Source: Cydia pomonella (lineage: Eukaryota; Arthropoda; Insecta; Lepidoptera; Tortricidae). From it: a DNA stretch of 64,000 bases. The DNA lies in the NCBI RefSeq assembly GCF_033807575.1, contig NC_084721.1, positions 3,844,001 through 3,908,000 of the forward strand, written 5' to 3'. The notes below the pieces were generated by a model. It saw only the letters and a program-made list of their open reading frames with translations, did not search any database and was not told where the DNA came from. How positions within the stretch are numbered: the first letter of the stretch is position 1; every line of letters starts with the position of its first letter. Of the stretch, positions 48,662 through 60,722 are shown piece by piece. The position numbers and the translations under genes are program-made.

Positions 48662-49459
48662 CAATATTTTTCCTACGAGTCAACAAAAATAAATCTTAAT
48701 TTAGGTAAACAAATTACAGCAAAAGTATATAGCCAAGACGCGCGAGCATACCTTGTTCCGCGCCCGACCCGCCCCGGGCCGCGGCCGGCCGGTCGGCGAC
48801 ACCCCCTCGTAACTCATGAGGCCCTGGTACTTGCTACTTGCTAAATTAATATTTTGGACAGTTTTTTCTCAATTTTGGCCACCGTAGCCTACGGAGACTA
48901 ACAAGCAACGCTAAGCGGTCTTCGTAGTCTATGGGTGTTGCTATATTACGGGTGTCACATGCGTGTTTCTGACTTATGAAGTAATTATTTTTACTATGCA
49001 ACCAAATGAATATTTTGTAAGTTTGTTAGGTTGGTAGCCATTAATCGCAGTAACGTTATAGCTTATAAAAGCACAAGAGCTTTTATGAGGAATAGACAAT
49101 ATAGACTTTTCTTGAAACCTTTTATGTATGTTCTTATATTCGTGTTAATGAATGCATAAATGACAGATAACAGTAGAGGAGTAGGAAAATGTAATTTAAA
49201 CAATTGGAGTTGTATTTCTAATGTTTCGTTCGATTTCAAAACAAAAGAAATTCAACTTCACTATTGATTTAAAATTCTACTTAATTTTTGTATGTTATCT
49301 AATATACTGGTAGTGGTATATAACGAAAGATCCAGTGTGAAACAAAACAGATGCTTGGCAGTAATAAGTCCTACTATTTCAGTTAACAGTACAGTACCTA
49401 TATCTTACCCCTTGTAAAGATAACGACATATAAAAATTGATTCAAGTTTATATTGTCTC

Positions 49460-49553
49460 AAAGGGGCCCATTGATTACCAGTTCGCCGGACGATATCGGC
49501 CTGCCAGTTATTCGCAAAAGCTGACAATCGCGAATAACTCAATGGGCCTCTTT
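49460..49553. mobile_element. MITE with AAAGGGGCCCATTGA termini, 94 bp
   Basis: AAAGGGGCCCATTGA pairs with TCAATGGGCCTCTTT, followed inwards by ATTACCAGTTCGCCGGACG and GCCTGCCAGTTATTCGC, with its own foldback GTTATTCGC..GCGAATAAC. A related truncated copy lies at 17342. Confidence 0.8.
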
Positions 49554-50804
49554 ATGATCGCTTCAGTCTGACCGAAAATCAAAGAGAACGAGAAAGATTT
49601 TGAAAATCATTATATGTATAATTGCATATACTCGTACTTTTAAAATGTCCCTATTAACGTTGTAATAGAACGGATTGAAATAACCAGACACAAGTATATT
49701 TTCGACGAACGAGTTATGTAAACCGCATGAAGTTTAAAGTTCGCAAAGTTGAAAATATGCTTCCGTGCGCAGAAACACAAGCGAGACGACTGAAAATAGT
49801 CAATTTGCAGTAAATCACAGAGCTTGATGTTGGCAAGTGAAAGGCCGTAAGAATATGTTAAAGCTCTAAAACGCTAAAAAAAGTTTGGTATCCGTAACCA
49901 TTTTGAAAAGATCAGAAGAGAAGACTATTGAAATAACGGAGGTTTATCGTTTTCTTTTTTATAGGAAAGCACTGACAAAACTTGCGTAACGGGTTTTCTG
50001 TGCATTTGTGCAAAGGGTATCACAATAAAATTCCGGGGACTTCCAATTCCCCGTGAAGTCAACATGTTCTTAATTCGATGATAATTTCTAATTTCACTTG
50101 TAACCGTACCAAGATTTTTATAATAAGAGTATTTCCAACGCTTTTTCGCTTCAGCCACAAATCGCCATTCGCAAAAGGAAATTATTTTTATGATGCCGTC
50201 TTAGAACAAGACAAAACGGTTTCCTTTTTATAAATTTCGAAATAAAACAGCTCTACAAAGTTCACACATACCCGTTCACATACACATTCGTTTCAGTAAG
50301 GCAGAATGCATGTTCTTTAGCACTATTTCAACGTGGATTCCCGTTTGTAGATCGTTAGGCAATTGTTTATTAGACCTAATTATGGTAGCTGAAGATCGTT
50401 GAGGAAAGTTTCGCTGTGAATTTTAACTAGTTTTACGTTTAATACGAACTTTGTTAGAATGAATAGAAATCGTTTTATTAAAATAGTATTACAATTTTAT
50501 TATACTTAGCAGTACCTGACATATAACCTGTTTTAAAAGTATTCTTAACTTCAGGAAAATGCTTGAGATTATGGTTTCCTTTTAAGATTGTCTTTCAAAA
50601 AGGTATGCCTGTATCACCATGTATAGTCAATATGGTCAATATTTGATTATCCATATAAGCCAAATTAGAGAAGTGTTTAATCCTTTTAAATAAAAGTTAC
50701 AATTACAATAATTGTGCTTCGCGAGACTGCAACCAAAGCGAATTAAATTTGCAACACCTAAGACACCAAGAACTACGAACTGGCATCTTTAAAATGACTG
50801 CAAA

Positions 50805-51615
50805 CTAAAATTGTCTCCAATTTTGCTCGAACATGCACAAACGCGCTTTGCGAAAACCAAGCCACCGCGAAACTTAAGACGACCTTATTTACAATACCTA
50901 CATCTTAACCTAAGGCACTAAAAACTGAATATTACGTGAACGCAAATCATAGTTTTTACATCAAAATCTTCAAAATTACAGGAGGTCGGTTGATTTTATA
51001 ATGTAAAATAGTTACCAATTTGGCTCGAAAACATCTACGAGTGAATTTACAATATCTATATCTCAACCTATTAAGGCACCAAAACGGAATATTAAATGAA
51101 CGCAAACCTTAGTTTTTACATCAACGAAAACCTTCAAAATTACATAAGTTGATTTCATAATCTAAAATAGTTCCCAATATGGCTCGAATACACCTATGAG
51201 CTTTGCGAAAATCAAGTCACCAAAGAACTTGGTTGTAACCAAGGCGACCTTATTTTCAATCATACCTCTTAAACTAAGGCACCAAAAACCGAATATTACA
51301 TGAACGCAAACCTTAGTTTTTATATCAATGAAAACCTTCTTGAAAATTACATAAGTTGATTTCATAATCTAAAATAGTTCCCAATTTGGCTCGAATACAC
51401 CTATGAGCTTTGCGAAAACACAAGTCACCAAAAAACTTAGTTGTAACCAAGGCGACCTTACTTACAATTCATCTTAACCTAAGGCACCAAAAACTGAATA
51501 TTACATGAACGCAACTCTTGGCAATTCTAACATTAACGAATACCTTTCTCAGAATTACAGAAGGTTGGTTGATTTCATAATCTAAAATAGTTCCCAATTT
51601 GGCTTGAATGCACCT
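50805..51615. repeat. Tandem array of about four diverged units of roughly 156-210 bp
   Basis: The marker AAAATAGTTCCCAATTTGGC recurs (with changes) near 50807, 51006, 51162, 51372 and 51581. Between markers the order CTATGAGCTTTGCGAAAA, AAGTCACCAAA, CTAAGGCACCAAAAAC and CGCAAACCTTAG is kept. The units at 51162 and 51372 are the most alike, and the 51006-51162 unit has a deletion. It looks like a satellite-type local amplification without coding capacity. The array ends at the start of the GC-richer island at 51630. Confidence 0.9.
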
Positions 51616-51629
51616 ACGAAGTTACATAA

Positions 51630-51869
51630 CGCGTGACCTGCGCGATCGATGGAGTTGCCGACCCCTTTGCCGACCGATGCACCGAGCTGGCCCGGGCTTT
51701 TATACGTAGCTCTTATCTGGAGTCGTCTAAGACCTATTTTGCCATGCTGGCTGATGTTGCAGCTAGGTGGTGTTTGTCGACCGGTGGCGTGTTAAAAGGA
51801 GTTTTTAGTTTTGTAAAAAATAATCGCTTACATAATTTAATGCCTTCTTCAGCATTTCCAGTTTACTGA
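51630..51869 (+). other. Coding-looking island, 79 codons, family unknown
   Basis: An open frame from a TAA just before 51630 to TGA at 51867 has strikingly protein-like composition in its first half (DPFADRCTELARAFIRSSYL, KTYFAMLADVAARWCLSTGG). Its GC content drops back to background towards the end. It has no ATG start before codon 37 and opens with GTG/CGC codons. No upstream exon or acceptor fits, because the in-frame stop immediately precedes it. It may be the truncated 3' end of a retroposed gene or transposon ORF. I do not recognise the family. Confidence 0.35.
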
Positions 51870-52279
51870 ATGGTAATTTTCTTTATTTTAATTCGGTAGC
51901 AATATGCACAAAAGTCTATAAAAATACCGAAATCATAGGCGTGCCTGCCTGTAACATTTCAGTTGTTTTGTTTTCTCCAAGGCCCCATTACCAGGCGATT
52001 CAGTCAAAAAATCCTGTAAATCCTAGCGATAACGTCATCAGTACTGTAGTATGTTGACTAGATTGACCAAGAAAAATATTTCACAAAAATATTTTCCGAG
52101 GAAAGCGCTATTTTCTCGAACGTTCGGAGTTTGAAGTCTTTAGCTTTGACAAAAATGAGACCATATTCCAAGACGTGATGTTTACACACTTTTAAACATT
52201 TTGTAATATGTAACAAGCAAATGCTTCCGTTACCCCAGTCTTATAGTTGTTGAACTATGTTTTATAACTGCTGAATGCG

Positions 52280-52392
52280 TAGCCAACGTGCCAATCCTTT
52301 GCTCCGTAGTGAACGAAACGCAACTGTAACTGTCGCACTAATATGGATGATGACGCTACGCTACGGAGCGTTAACGATTGGCATGATGGCTA
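52280..52392. mobile_element. MITE, 113 bp
   Basis: TAGCCAACGTGCCAATC at the left pairs with GATTGGCATGATGGCTA at the right with two mismatches. Internally, GCTCCGTAG pairs with CTACGGAGC. It is non-coding. Confidence 0.75.
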
Positions 52393-52631
52393 AGCACCCT
52401 GGTATGATTATTGCATAAAGGCCGAAAAAAAAACTTGTCACCTCATCGGAGAGACATACGTACTAGAGTGGGACCAAACTCTACATGGCTCTATAATTGC
52501 ATATTAAGTGTGGCCATGTCACCATTAATGTTAAATTTATATGAAAATATGATGTTAATGATGACTTTCCTCACTTGGTTCTGTTAAAATCGGGTGCAAA
52601 TATATTTAACGGACTCTAGATATTTAAAATA

Positions 52632-52938
52632 AACCGGTCGGGCCATGCTCAGAGTAGGGTTCCGTAGTTACTCTTCCGTCACAATAAGCTAAACTGGAGC
52701 TTAAAGTATGGTAGATTGTTAAACAAGGGATGAACTGTGGGTGTTCGTCTTTTTACTATGAAGGGGAAACTTTTTGCGATAACTCAAAAACAGCTAAACT
52801 GATCATATCCGCTATAGTTTTCATTTAATGTCTTTCTTTCGCCAACAAACCGCATAAGCAGTTTGGCGAGTAACTTTAAAATTGATTATGTATATGTGCC
52901 TTTGAAAAATAAACTAGTTGACTACGGAACCCTAAAAA
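52632..52938. mobile_element. Repeat with AGGGTTCCGTAG ... CTACGGAACCCT ends
   Basis: It starts ACCGGTCGGGCCATGCTC then AGTAGGGTTCCGTAG, has a body with CGATAACTCAAAAACAGC, and ends GACTACGGAACCCTAAAAAA. It shares the GGTTCCGTA hallmark with 19304 and 46207 but has a different body. It contains a foldback, GCCAACAAACC..GGTTTGGC-like (52833-52866), similar to one at 55545-55575. Confidence 0.7.
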
Positions 52939-53327
52939 ATAAGACCTTAGCTCTATGTACTAGCTAAGGTACCTACGGTTAGGTATTATCTAAAGCCGTT
53001 CAGAATCCTGGTACGCCGAGTCGCTATCTGTAATCGACTAACCTACTTCCAATGCTGAATAAGATAAAAGGGAAGCTAACATCTTCAGGTTTTCAATTAT
53101 GGAATGCAAAACCAATTTCAATATTGAGTTTACTCCGGAGTTCTTCTTATATAAAACTTCTAGTTACATAAACCATAATTACAATACTAAACCGGCAATA
53201 TTATGAGATTTTTTTTTTATAACACGACTTTTTTATTCAGGTATTCACTGTGGTGATAGAGAAGAAAGTTACAGCCAGTACCTATGACGCATCTTCAGGA
53301 GGCCTAAGAATATTACTCACCATTAGG

Positions 53328-53365
53328 AATAGAATAGAATATAAATAATTTATTCGGAAGCACAA
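53328..53365 (-). mobile_element. Possible LINE tail, minus strand
   Basis: The plus strand shows AATAGAATAGAATATAAATA followed by ATTTATTC. Its complement, GAATAAAT..TATTCTATTCTATT, is a typical LINE 3' end with a short tandem tail. Nothing coding remains nearby. Confidence 0.35.
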
Positions 53366-54061
53366 ACACAAAAGACAAAACTATACACAACAGAAAGTGC
53401 CACGAAAATTCACGAAATGGTCTCCGACTTCTAGCGCTGATCTTACTATGGAACCAGGAACACAACACTACAAACCTACAAAATAACTAGCAGTATTATT
53501 TTGACTGTGGCCTTTTGAAAGGTTTCGGTACATCCCGGGTAGGGTTGACACGCCTTTGCTCAATGACAAGAGAGTTTTTGGCCAAGTTGTTGTAGGTAGG
53601 TATACAAATTTAAAATGCTTAGTGAAATAGGCGATATATTACACGTTACCAGAAGGGGGGTGACAGGGGAGGGACGAAAAATGGCTTACGCTGTCAACAC
53701 ACCAGTGGATGCGGATAAGCCGGTAGGGGAGTATATCACCTATACACAACATTTACGAGTGATTTATGTCGGATTATAGGGAACTTGCACCATTTCATTA
53801 CTTTCCCCGATGTGTTTAGTTAAATTATACAAAGAGATAGGGGAAAACAATAAAATAGAATGAAAATGTAGTAACGATATTATTGTATCTATAAAATAGA
53901 CACCTTAAATAAGAAGATAAATGTTTCGTTTTCGGACTTAACAATAATACAAACAGGCCTAGGTCATTTAAAAAGAAAGTAAGCAGCGTACTACTAACTA
54001 AATTTAAAAACACAATAAAGTAAAAGTAAAGTAATTTATTAAGAAACAAGTTTAATATGTA

Positions 54062-55371
54062 CCTCGTGTGTTCATAAGTTTTGAGACGCATTTCAAACCT
54101 TAAATTTTAAACAAAAACGTACTGGTAGCTTGCCGTGGCTGTTTCAGAATTTGAAATTGGAACGTTTTAATTAAGAAAAAATTTTATTTTCTTTTTGTTG
54201 TCATTGTTTGTCAAAATGGCGGCGAAGAAACAATTGCGCTGTACTGTAATTTCATTGTATAAGGCGGGGAAAAAACCAATGGAATTTTTTAACGAATTAA
54301 AGAGTATTGGAGCTAGTCGCAATTTTGTATATTATACTATAAAGAGGTACAAGGAGACACAAAAGATTGACGACCGTCCAAGAACTGGCCGTCCGCGATC
54401 TGTAAGGACTCCTGCTAACATAAAGATGGTCAAAGAACGAATTCGTCGAAATCCGTGCCGCACGCAGAAGAAGATGGCTCTTCAGACTGGCATTTCGCGT
54501 ATATCGGTAAATAGAATACTTAAATATGATCTTAAATTAAAGGCGTATAGTAAGAGAAAAGTGCATTATCTAAATGATCGTCTACGGAAATTGCGGCTCC
54601 AACGATGTCGGATGCTGCTTAAGAAGCACGATCCTAGAAAATTTTTGTTCACGGATGAGAAGATATTTACCGTCGAGGAAAAATTTAACAGGCAGAATGA
54701 TAAAATCTATGCCAAAAGCTCAAAGGACATTCCGTCTAACGTGCGAAATATCCAACGCACACATCATCCGGCTAGCGTTATGGTATGGTGGGGGGGTTTC
54801 ATATGAAGGCGTTACGCCACTCCACTTTTGTCACCAAGGTGTCAAAGTCAAAGCTCAAAATTATCAGAGTGACATTCTAGAGAACGTTGTAAAACCCCTA
54901 TCTACCACTCTATTCGCTGGCAAGGATTGGATTTTCCAGCAAGATTCTGCACCATCACATAAAGCGAAATCTACACAAAAGTGGCTAAAAGAAAATTTGC
55001 CCAGATTTATTAGTACTGAGGAATGGCCTTCTTCAAGCCCAGACTTAAATCCTTTGGATTACTCTTTGTGGACGGAATTGGAGCTAAGGGTATGTCGAAA
55101 GTCCCATCCAAACCTTCAGGCCCTGAAACGGGCATTAGTGAGAGAAGCGAAGCGTATCCCTATTGAAAAAGTACGTGAAGCAATTGAAGAGTGGAAACCA
55201 CGCTTAAGAGCCTGTATTAAAAAAAAAGGTGGACATTTCGAGTGAATTCTATTTTTATTTTACTAAGACAATGTTGTTTTATTAACCCTATGACTGTATC
55301 ATAAAAATAAATTCTTTTCATTTATATAATTCGAGTATTCATTTTGTCTCAAAACTTATGAACACACGAGG
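54062..55371 (+). mobile_element. Mariner-type DNA transposon (DD37D), 1310 bp, nearly complete
   Basis: Perfect 26-bp terminal inverted repeats lie at 54062-54087 and 55346-55371 (beginning CCTCGTGTGTTCATAAG), bordered on both sides by the TA target duplication. One transposase gene lies between them, broken by a single frameshift. Intact ends mean it could in principle still be mobilised by a related transposase. The identical repeats suggest it is young. The spacing of the catalytic aspartates, with 37 residues between the second and third, points to the maT-like branch of the Tc1/mariner superfamily. Confidence 0.93.
54216..55245 (+). pseudogene. Mariner-type transposase, frameshifted once in a G run
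   Basis: The reading frame starts at ATG 54216 (MAAKKQLRC). A helix-turn-helix region (FNELKSIGASRNFVYYTIKR) is followed by the GRPR hook (in RTGRPRSVRT) and a second helix-turn-helix. The catalytic motifs are FTDEKIF (first D), FQQDSAPSHKA (second D) and SPDLNPLDYSLW (third D, DD37D). The frame breaks at the run of seven G at 54790-54796, just after VMVWW; the second part runs from there to TGA at 55245. With six G the frame would be continuous at about 342 residues, the usual mariner length. An assembly error in the homopolymer is an alternative explanation. Confidence 0.92.
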
Positions 55372-55539
55372 TATACATATTAAACTTGTTTCAGACATAG
55401 TAATAGTGATTCTTAAGTAATGACAAACAAGATAGTACACAGTGCTGTATTGTCTTGTTTGCCAGTGCTATTGCTATTAATATGAATATTAATAGCTATA
55501 TAAGATAAGGAACCTTCACTTAATGTTATTTGGAGCCTT

Positions 55540-55632
55540 GTCTGCCAACAAACCATACTCTGGTTTGGCGGAAGTTGTAATTTAGTTTTAAGGTTTGTCT
55601 TTTGAATAAACATTTATTTCATTTCATTTCAT
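55540..55632 (+). mobile_element. Retroposon 3' end with ATTTC tail
   Basis: GCCAACAAACCATACTCTGG and TTTGGCGGAAG form a foldback, followed by GAATAAACATTTATTTC and three or four ATTTC repeats. This is the arrangement of a LINE or SINE 3' terminus. The 5' extent is not clear. Confidence 0.5.
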
Positions 55633-55970
55633 ATTGAATTTAGATGCAAACGAAAGAATGAGCTGTAAAACAGTGTAAATATCTGTATATATGGATTAAT
55701 GGAACGCAAATACATATTTCCTTTCAGAATTTTTATCACTACTGGATATAGCAAAGTATATGCATACGCAATAGAGTAGTCGGAAAGTAAACTCTAAAAC
55801 AATATCGCTTGCAGTGAGTTGATGGCTGAAACGCAAGCAGGGAAGAAATATTTTCCGAAATACTTTTATCTTCGTAATCCGATACAGCACACTGGGTAGA
55901 TGAAGGACCGTTTTACAAAGTAAAGGAAAATCCGATATCGGCAAAAAGCGGGGAAGATGTACCGTTAGAC

Positions 55971-56096
55971 TCCCATCATGTCTGTATCATCATTCATCTT
56001 TAAAGATGAGCCCTCATTACTCGCAGAATTTATTCAGTAACATGCGTCATAATTCCGATACTGAGTTAGAAATCGTTTTCAACAGACATGATGGGA
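55971..56096. repeat. Perfect 15-bp inverted repeat, arms 96 bp apart
   Basis: TCCCATCATGTCTGT (55971-55985) and ACAGACATGATGGGA (56082-56096) bound 96 bp of AT-rich DNA. This could be a MITE with short ends. It lies directly next to another MITE. Confidence 0.7.
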
Positions 56097-56107
56097 GCAG
56101 CGGTATC

Positions 56108-56209
56108 ATGGTCGCATTTTTATCACCTGTCATGCCATGCATCACTTTCGCACTTACATACTTGTTGGAACGTGACAGGCATGGTGACAAATGATAAAAA
56201 GCCGACCAT
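56108..56209. mobile_element. MITE with ATGGTCGCATTTTTATCA ends, 102 bp
   Basis: ATGGTCGCATTTTTATCA at the left pairs with TGATAAAAAGCCGACCAT at the right, and CTGTCATGCC with GGCATGG and GTGACAGG. It is non-coding. I recall the sequence from moth genomes. Confidence 0.8.
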
Positions 56210-56261
56210 TTTAGCCCAGCTGGGTGTAGGATGAAATAGGTAATTTTACCATGTCAAAGAT

Positions 56262-56535
56262 ATAAATAATAATAATTCAGCCTATATACGTCCCACTGCT
56301 GGGCACAGGCCTCCTCTCATGTGCAAGAGGGCTCGGGCTATAGTCCGCACGCTAGCGCAATGCGGATTGGGGACTTCACATACACCTTTGAAGTTCTTCG
56401 CAGATGTGTGCAGGTTTCCTCACGATGTTTTCCTTCACCGAAAAGCTAGTGGTAAATATCAAATGACATTTCGTACATAAGTTCCGAAAAACTCATTGGT
56501 ACGAGCCAGGATTTGAACCCACGACCTCCGGATTG
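56262..56535 (-). mobile_element. tRNA-derived SINE (second family)
   Basis: On the minus strand it begins near 56535 with CGGAGGTCGTGGGTTCAAAT, a B-box-like tRNA segment. It continues through GGCTCGTACCAATGAG and AACATCGTGAGGAAACC to CACTGCTGGGACGTATA and ends with an ATT-repeat tail. The A-box end seems lost. It shares its head with the element at 60723. Confidence 0.8.
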
Positions 56536-56587
56536 GTCAAAGATATACAGGAAAGAAATAAATGGACAAAATTTGACTGTAATGTTG

Positions 56588-56663
56588 ATGTGGAACTACT
56601 TACAATTAGTATAAAGAACGTTATTGGCAAGTGCCAATGTTCTTTATACTAAGTAGTTCACAT
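56588..56663. repeat. Long near-perfect hairpin
   Basis: ATGTGGAACTACTTA and AGTATAAAGAAC with ATTGGCA pair with TGCCAAT, GTTCTTTATACT and AAGTAGTTCACAT around a 2-nt loop. The left arm has a 5-nt insertion (CAATT). With almost no loop this is a strong cruciform or foldback candidate. Confidence 0.8.
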
Positions 56664-59600
56664 CTTAATCTAAGATCTAACACCTGCACTTTTTTGTATT
56701 GTCATTTAAGATGAAATTAAGGAAGAAGGTCCATTTGTTATGGCACATGTTCCTTACAATAAGTCCTTGGTCCCGAAAGCTACTGTGTTATCATAATGTC
56801 TGCCGATTACGACAAATTGTCTCCGGCGAGGGACCAATTAGGTAGTCGTTTGGCAGTTAAAGGTTATTCTTATCTCAATATTTTCCTTCGCCAGACACAT
56901 TTAACTTTTTATGCTACGCAGCGGGTGGAACAAGGTCACCGGAGCTCATGATTGTCAGGCAGCAGCTTGTAGTGTTACGCAACCTTCCCAGGGTTCGATG
57001 TTAGAGACCTGTAAATTTCCGCAAAATATGTTGAGGCGACGACATTGCGTGCGCCAGTCTCGCAGAGATAAGCCACCCCAACGGCAGAAATGCGTAAAAA
57101 GGTTTGGTGCTACATAAAAAGAACTTTATATAGTATCTATCTGTATAAGGCTTATTAAACTTGAGCGAGATTATAGTAAACCTGCAAATTTCGATTAGAT
57201 GTTCGCTACCTGATTTATCTTTAGGATTGAAGCAACTTTTTAATAGCTTATTCCAATATCTTGTATTAAGCCTCAGACAGCTGCAATATTCGATAAATAT
57301 CAGATCATGTATTGAACTTGTCATTCAATACAGGTGAATTGAATAGATTACAAATGGGCCGTATATTTGTTCTCACCTCCCGTTTTCATTAGCCGATATT
57401 GATTTTCAATTACTGGCAGTCGAAGGGCCGATTTACTGGCGTCGCGTATGTTACGTTCATCCGCAAGATTAATCATAATGTTTTATACGAGGCAATAAAT
57501 TGTATATAGGCTAAATTAACAACGTTTATAGATAAAGCCAAAGTGTAAATGGCAAAACTTGAACTTCTAACTAAAGAAGATTGGATACAGACGATCACAA
57601 TAGTAATAATGACTATTATATAATTAATTATTGTAATGTATTATTAATGATTTTGAATGATAAACATTTAATAGCGTTCATTTGGATTTGATAAGTAAGT
57701 AATGTTTTATTTTCCTCGAGTTGGTGTGGTGAAATTTTTTGTGTTTTACTCGATAGAAAAGTTTGTTTAACCGTCGTGCCTTGAAACCCTGGCAACGCTA
57801 AAATTCTTTCGCTTGCTTGGGTATCAGTATTAAACAACAACTTGGCCCTTTATAAAACAAATAACTAAATATTTATGCATATATCAATATGTGGCGAGAA
57901 ATTGAAATATGCCACCTCTCTCTATCTCAAATATGTTTATTGGCAGCTTTTCTCCTTGCATGTAGAATTATAAACGGCAGACCTTTTTGTATCTGTTCAA
58001 AATTCATCCCGTTCGCAATTCTCTTTGTTCCACCTTTTATCTGTGCCCTTACTTGGCAACATTGGCAACACACATCTACCTGTAATCTTTGCCTTATCCC
58101 GGCTTCGCAATTTATCTTGTCTGGCCACGTTATACGTGCCTACTGGCATTTCCTCCCGAGGGATTTGTTGATCTCAAATCACTGAAATATGCCTGTGCTG
58201 TAACAAGGTTAGCTGCTCAAGTAGGTATGTCGATTCTGGCGCTTCACCATATATGTTTAGGCCCTCGGCAACAATTTTACTGGTTGATCAATATCCTCAA
58301 GGTTCAGCAACAGTACTTCATCATGTAACTTCAGCAGCAAGTATTCGTGTTACACAGCCATCGCTATTTATAATGGGTTAAGATAATTATTTAGGCGCCC
58401 AATAACAATGTCTAAGCTTAATGACGTTCAAACGAGCCCAGTAGGCTTTGGCATTTGTTATCCAATCGACAAATAATAGCTGCTGGAAACGAAACCGACC
58501 AAATAGAACTAATAAACCCATATTTTATGAGAAACTTTTGTGACCGTTAAAATGTAGGTACTATATGAGCTGTACGAGAAGCCCCAAACACTAAAACTAT
58601 CGATTTAACCCGAGATCTTTAAATCAAGGTTTTGTATTTTTCATTCTTATTAGTGGAAAAAAAATCGTTTTTGTAAATAAAACCTTTCTCCTAAACTACA
58701 TAACGTAGTTTCCCTAGAAGAAACACTCCATCTTTAGATGATCCTTTTACGCTGTTACGTGATGGAGGGCGTGACATTAAAGGATGTTGCTGACAGCGCG
58801 TAATTCGAGACTTAATACTGTACTGTACAATAATTAAACTACCACAAAGAATATGAAATAATAAATAAGCTCGTTAATCGTTATATGCATATGCGAATGT
58901 AAACTTTTTAAGGTCCTGGGGGCCTAGACAAGATGACAATGGAACATCGGTAAAGGAATATGTATCGAGACGACAGTGGCTACGAAAAGTCACGTGACTA
59001 TTTCCATACATTTTCAAAATTCGATTGGCTTCAACAATTATCTTGGGTAGGCCCTCTGGAATTATAAGCGTCCATAGGTAACCACCACCGCCTATAATCA
59101 AGCGGGATACACTATACACTTACTCGTATTTGCCAGTATTGTACTCCAATTCAAAATATTTCTTCACGGTGCCCATGAAAATGTCTGTATCCTTAACACA
59201 ATTGCATTTCCAATTCATACGACTGTTATTTGTTAAGGAATTTTCTCCACAGAAAACCTTTCTCGTTTTTTTTTTTTTTTTTTTTGGGTAGTAAAATTTT
59301 CGGCATAATAATAAAAAAAATGTTTCTAGTTTTGGGTTTATGTTTGTTTGTATAAGAACCTGCAGGCCGGGCCTATTTCGTTATAATGGTCTCTACAAAT
59401 CTTTCCCGAAGGTCGTGGCGAAAGTGCTACGTCTGAGACTCGTATTTCCCAAGGATGTTTGTTGGGTCCTGATGACTATTTTATACCCAAAATACTGTCA
59501 TAGTGCCTTTTTCTTGAATATTAAAACTCGGGAGTCACATTTGTGTTTGAAATAAAAATTGTCTTGGTACTTTTTTGTTTCAGTTTAAAAATCTTTTTGT

Positions 59601-60722
59601 TGACGTTTTACAGCAGCATGTTATCTTTATCTAATATTTATCTTAGTCAAAGTTATGACTGACATCCTCTCACACAGTTACACAGTTTTACACCATGATC
59701 GGTGGTTAAATCTTACGCAGACAAAATAAACCTATTAGATTAAGTTATAAGTAGTATGCATCAATCTGTCATTTATTTTACTTATTGTTTGGTGTTCGGC
59801 TGTACTGCCTGTAATTTTCCTACAAACGCACATTACTCCAGTGAACTTTTCAAAGGGCAGTGTCAGCTCCAATGAGTGCTTATTTCATTTCATCGCGCTC
59901 CGCTGGGGATTGTCATGACCCTAATTTGACAAGATAATGGCCAAGGATTCTATTATATAATACAGTTATCTTTCAATATGATCACTCGGTTTAATATTGG
60001 CTTTCACGTGTCATGTCCAATTACATTATAAATCAGGGGTCTTCACAATTAGGCCCTTGCTTTTGGCCCGTAGAAATAATGTAAAAGAAAGAAAGGCCCT
60101 ACCCAGATCAGTAGTCAATCGTACCAAATTTTTCTTTCTAAAATTATAGTATTATGTAGTTCCAAAAAAATATTATATTTCTAAGTCATTTCAGTGTGTC
60201 ATTTATCTTAATATTCTGAGGTCAAATATTTGCAGGTACAATTAAATCTGCCTAGCTACCGCACTTAAAGAACAAAAGACGTTAGTAATATCCTCATTAA
60301 CTGCGTTACACAACCCGCGACGGTCGCCACCCACGACCAGCGTTATTAGGACACGCTCTCATTCCACACATCCTGGGGAAGCGTGGTCACTTGCGTCAGC
60401 CGAGGACCTCGGGCTTGTGAGTAGAGAAACTTGACAGAGTGACAGTGTCTTACTGTAAGATTATTGCGGAGTGCAGAATCTGTATACCTATTAATTTTCT
60501 TTTCTGATGACACAGAGGGGGTCAACTTTCTGTCAAAGTCTAAGTCCCGTAAGGCATCTTATGTTTCTTTGTTAAAGAACTAATCTTAAATTCTGATTTA
60601 TAAGTGCTAACACTTCCATCACACAAAGACTTACGAAGAAGATTAGCACGCCCTCACGTAGACAACGGAAGGACATCAGAGGTGGATCAGCAGGAGGGCG
60701 GCAATGTTAGTAATATTCGAAA
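56664..60722. other. Non-genic stretch
   Basis: This is AT-rich with no recognised gene. It contains a T run of about 22 at 59264-59286, and CAGGGGTCTTCACAATTAGG at 60036 resembling the end of a hAT-type element. The reading frames at 57889-58328 show no conserved motif. Confidence 0.5.

Larger units (their letters stand above)
54043..55392. other. Split 38-bp palindrome flanking the mariner element
   Basis: Left flank GAAACAAGTTTAATATGTA (54043-54061) and right flank (ending GTTTC at 55392) are exact complements. Removing the transposon and one TA leaves a perfect 38-bp palindrome centred on GTATAC. The transposon therefore appears to have inserted at the centre of a pre-existing palindrome, within one base pair. 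Confidence 0.8.

Noticed and set aside
57889..58328. Two overlapping plus-strand frames of 98 and 79 codons
   Set aside because: They overlap in different frames and show no family motif. The minus strand gives some protein-like stretches but is full of stops. Not supportable.
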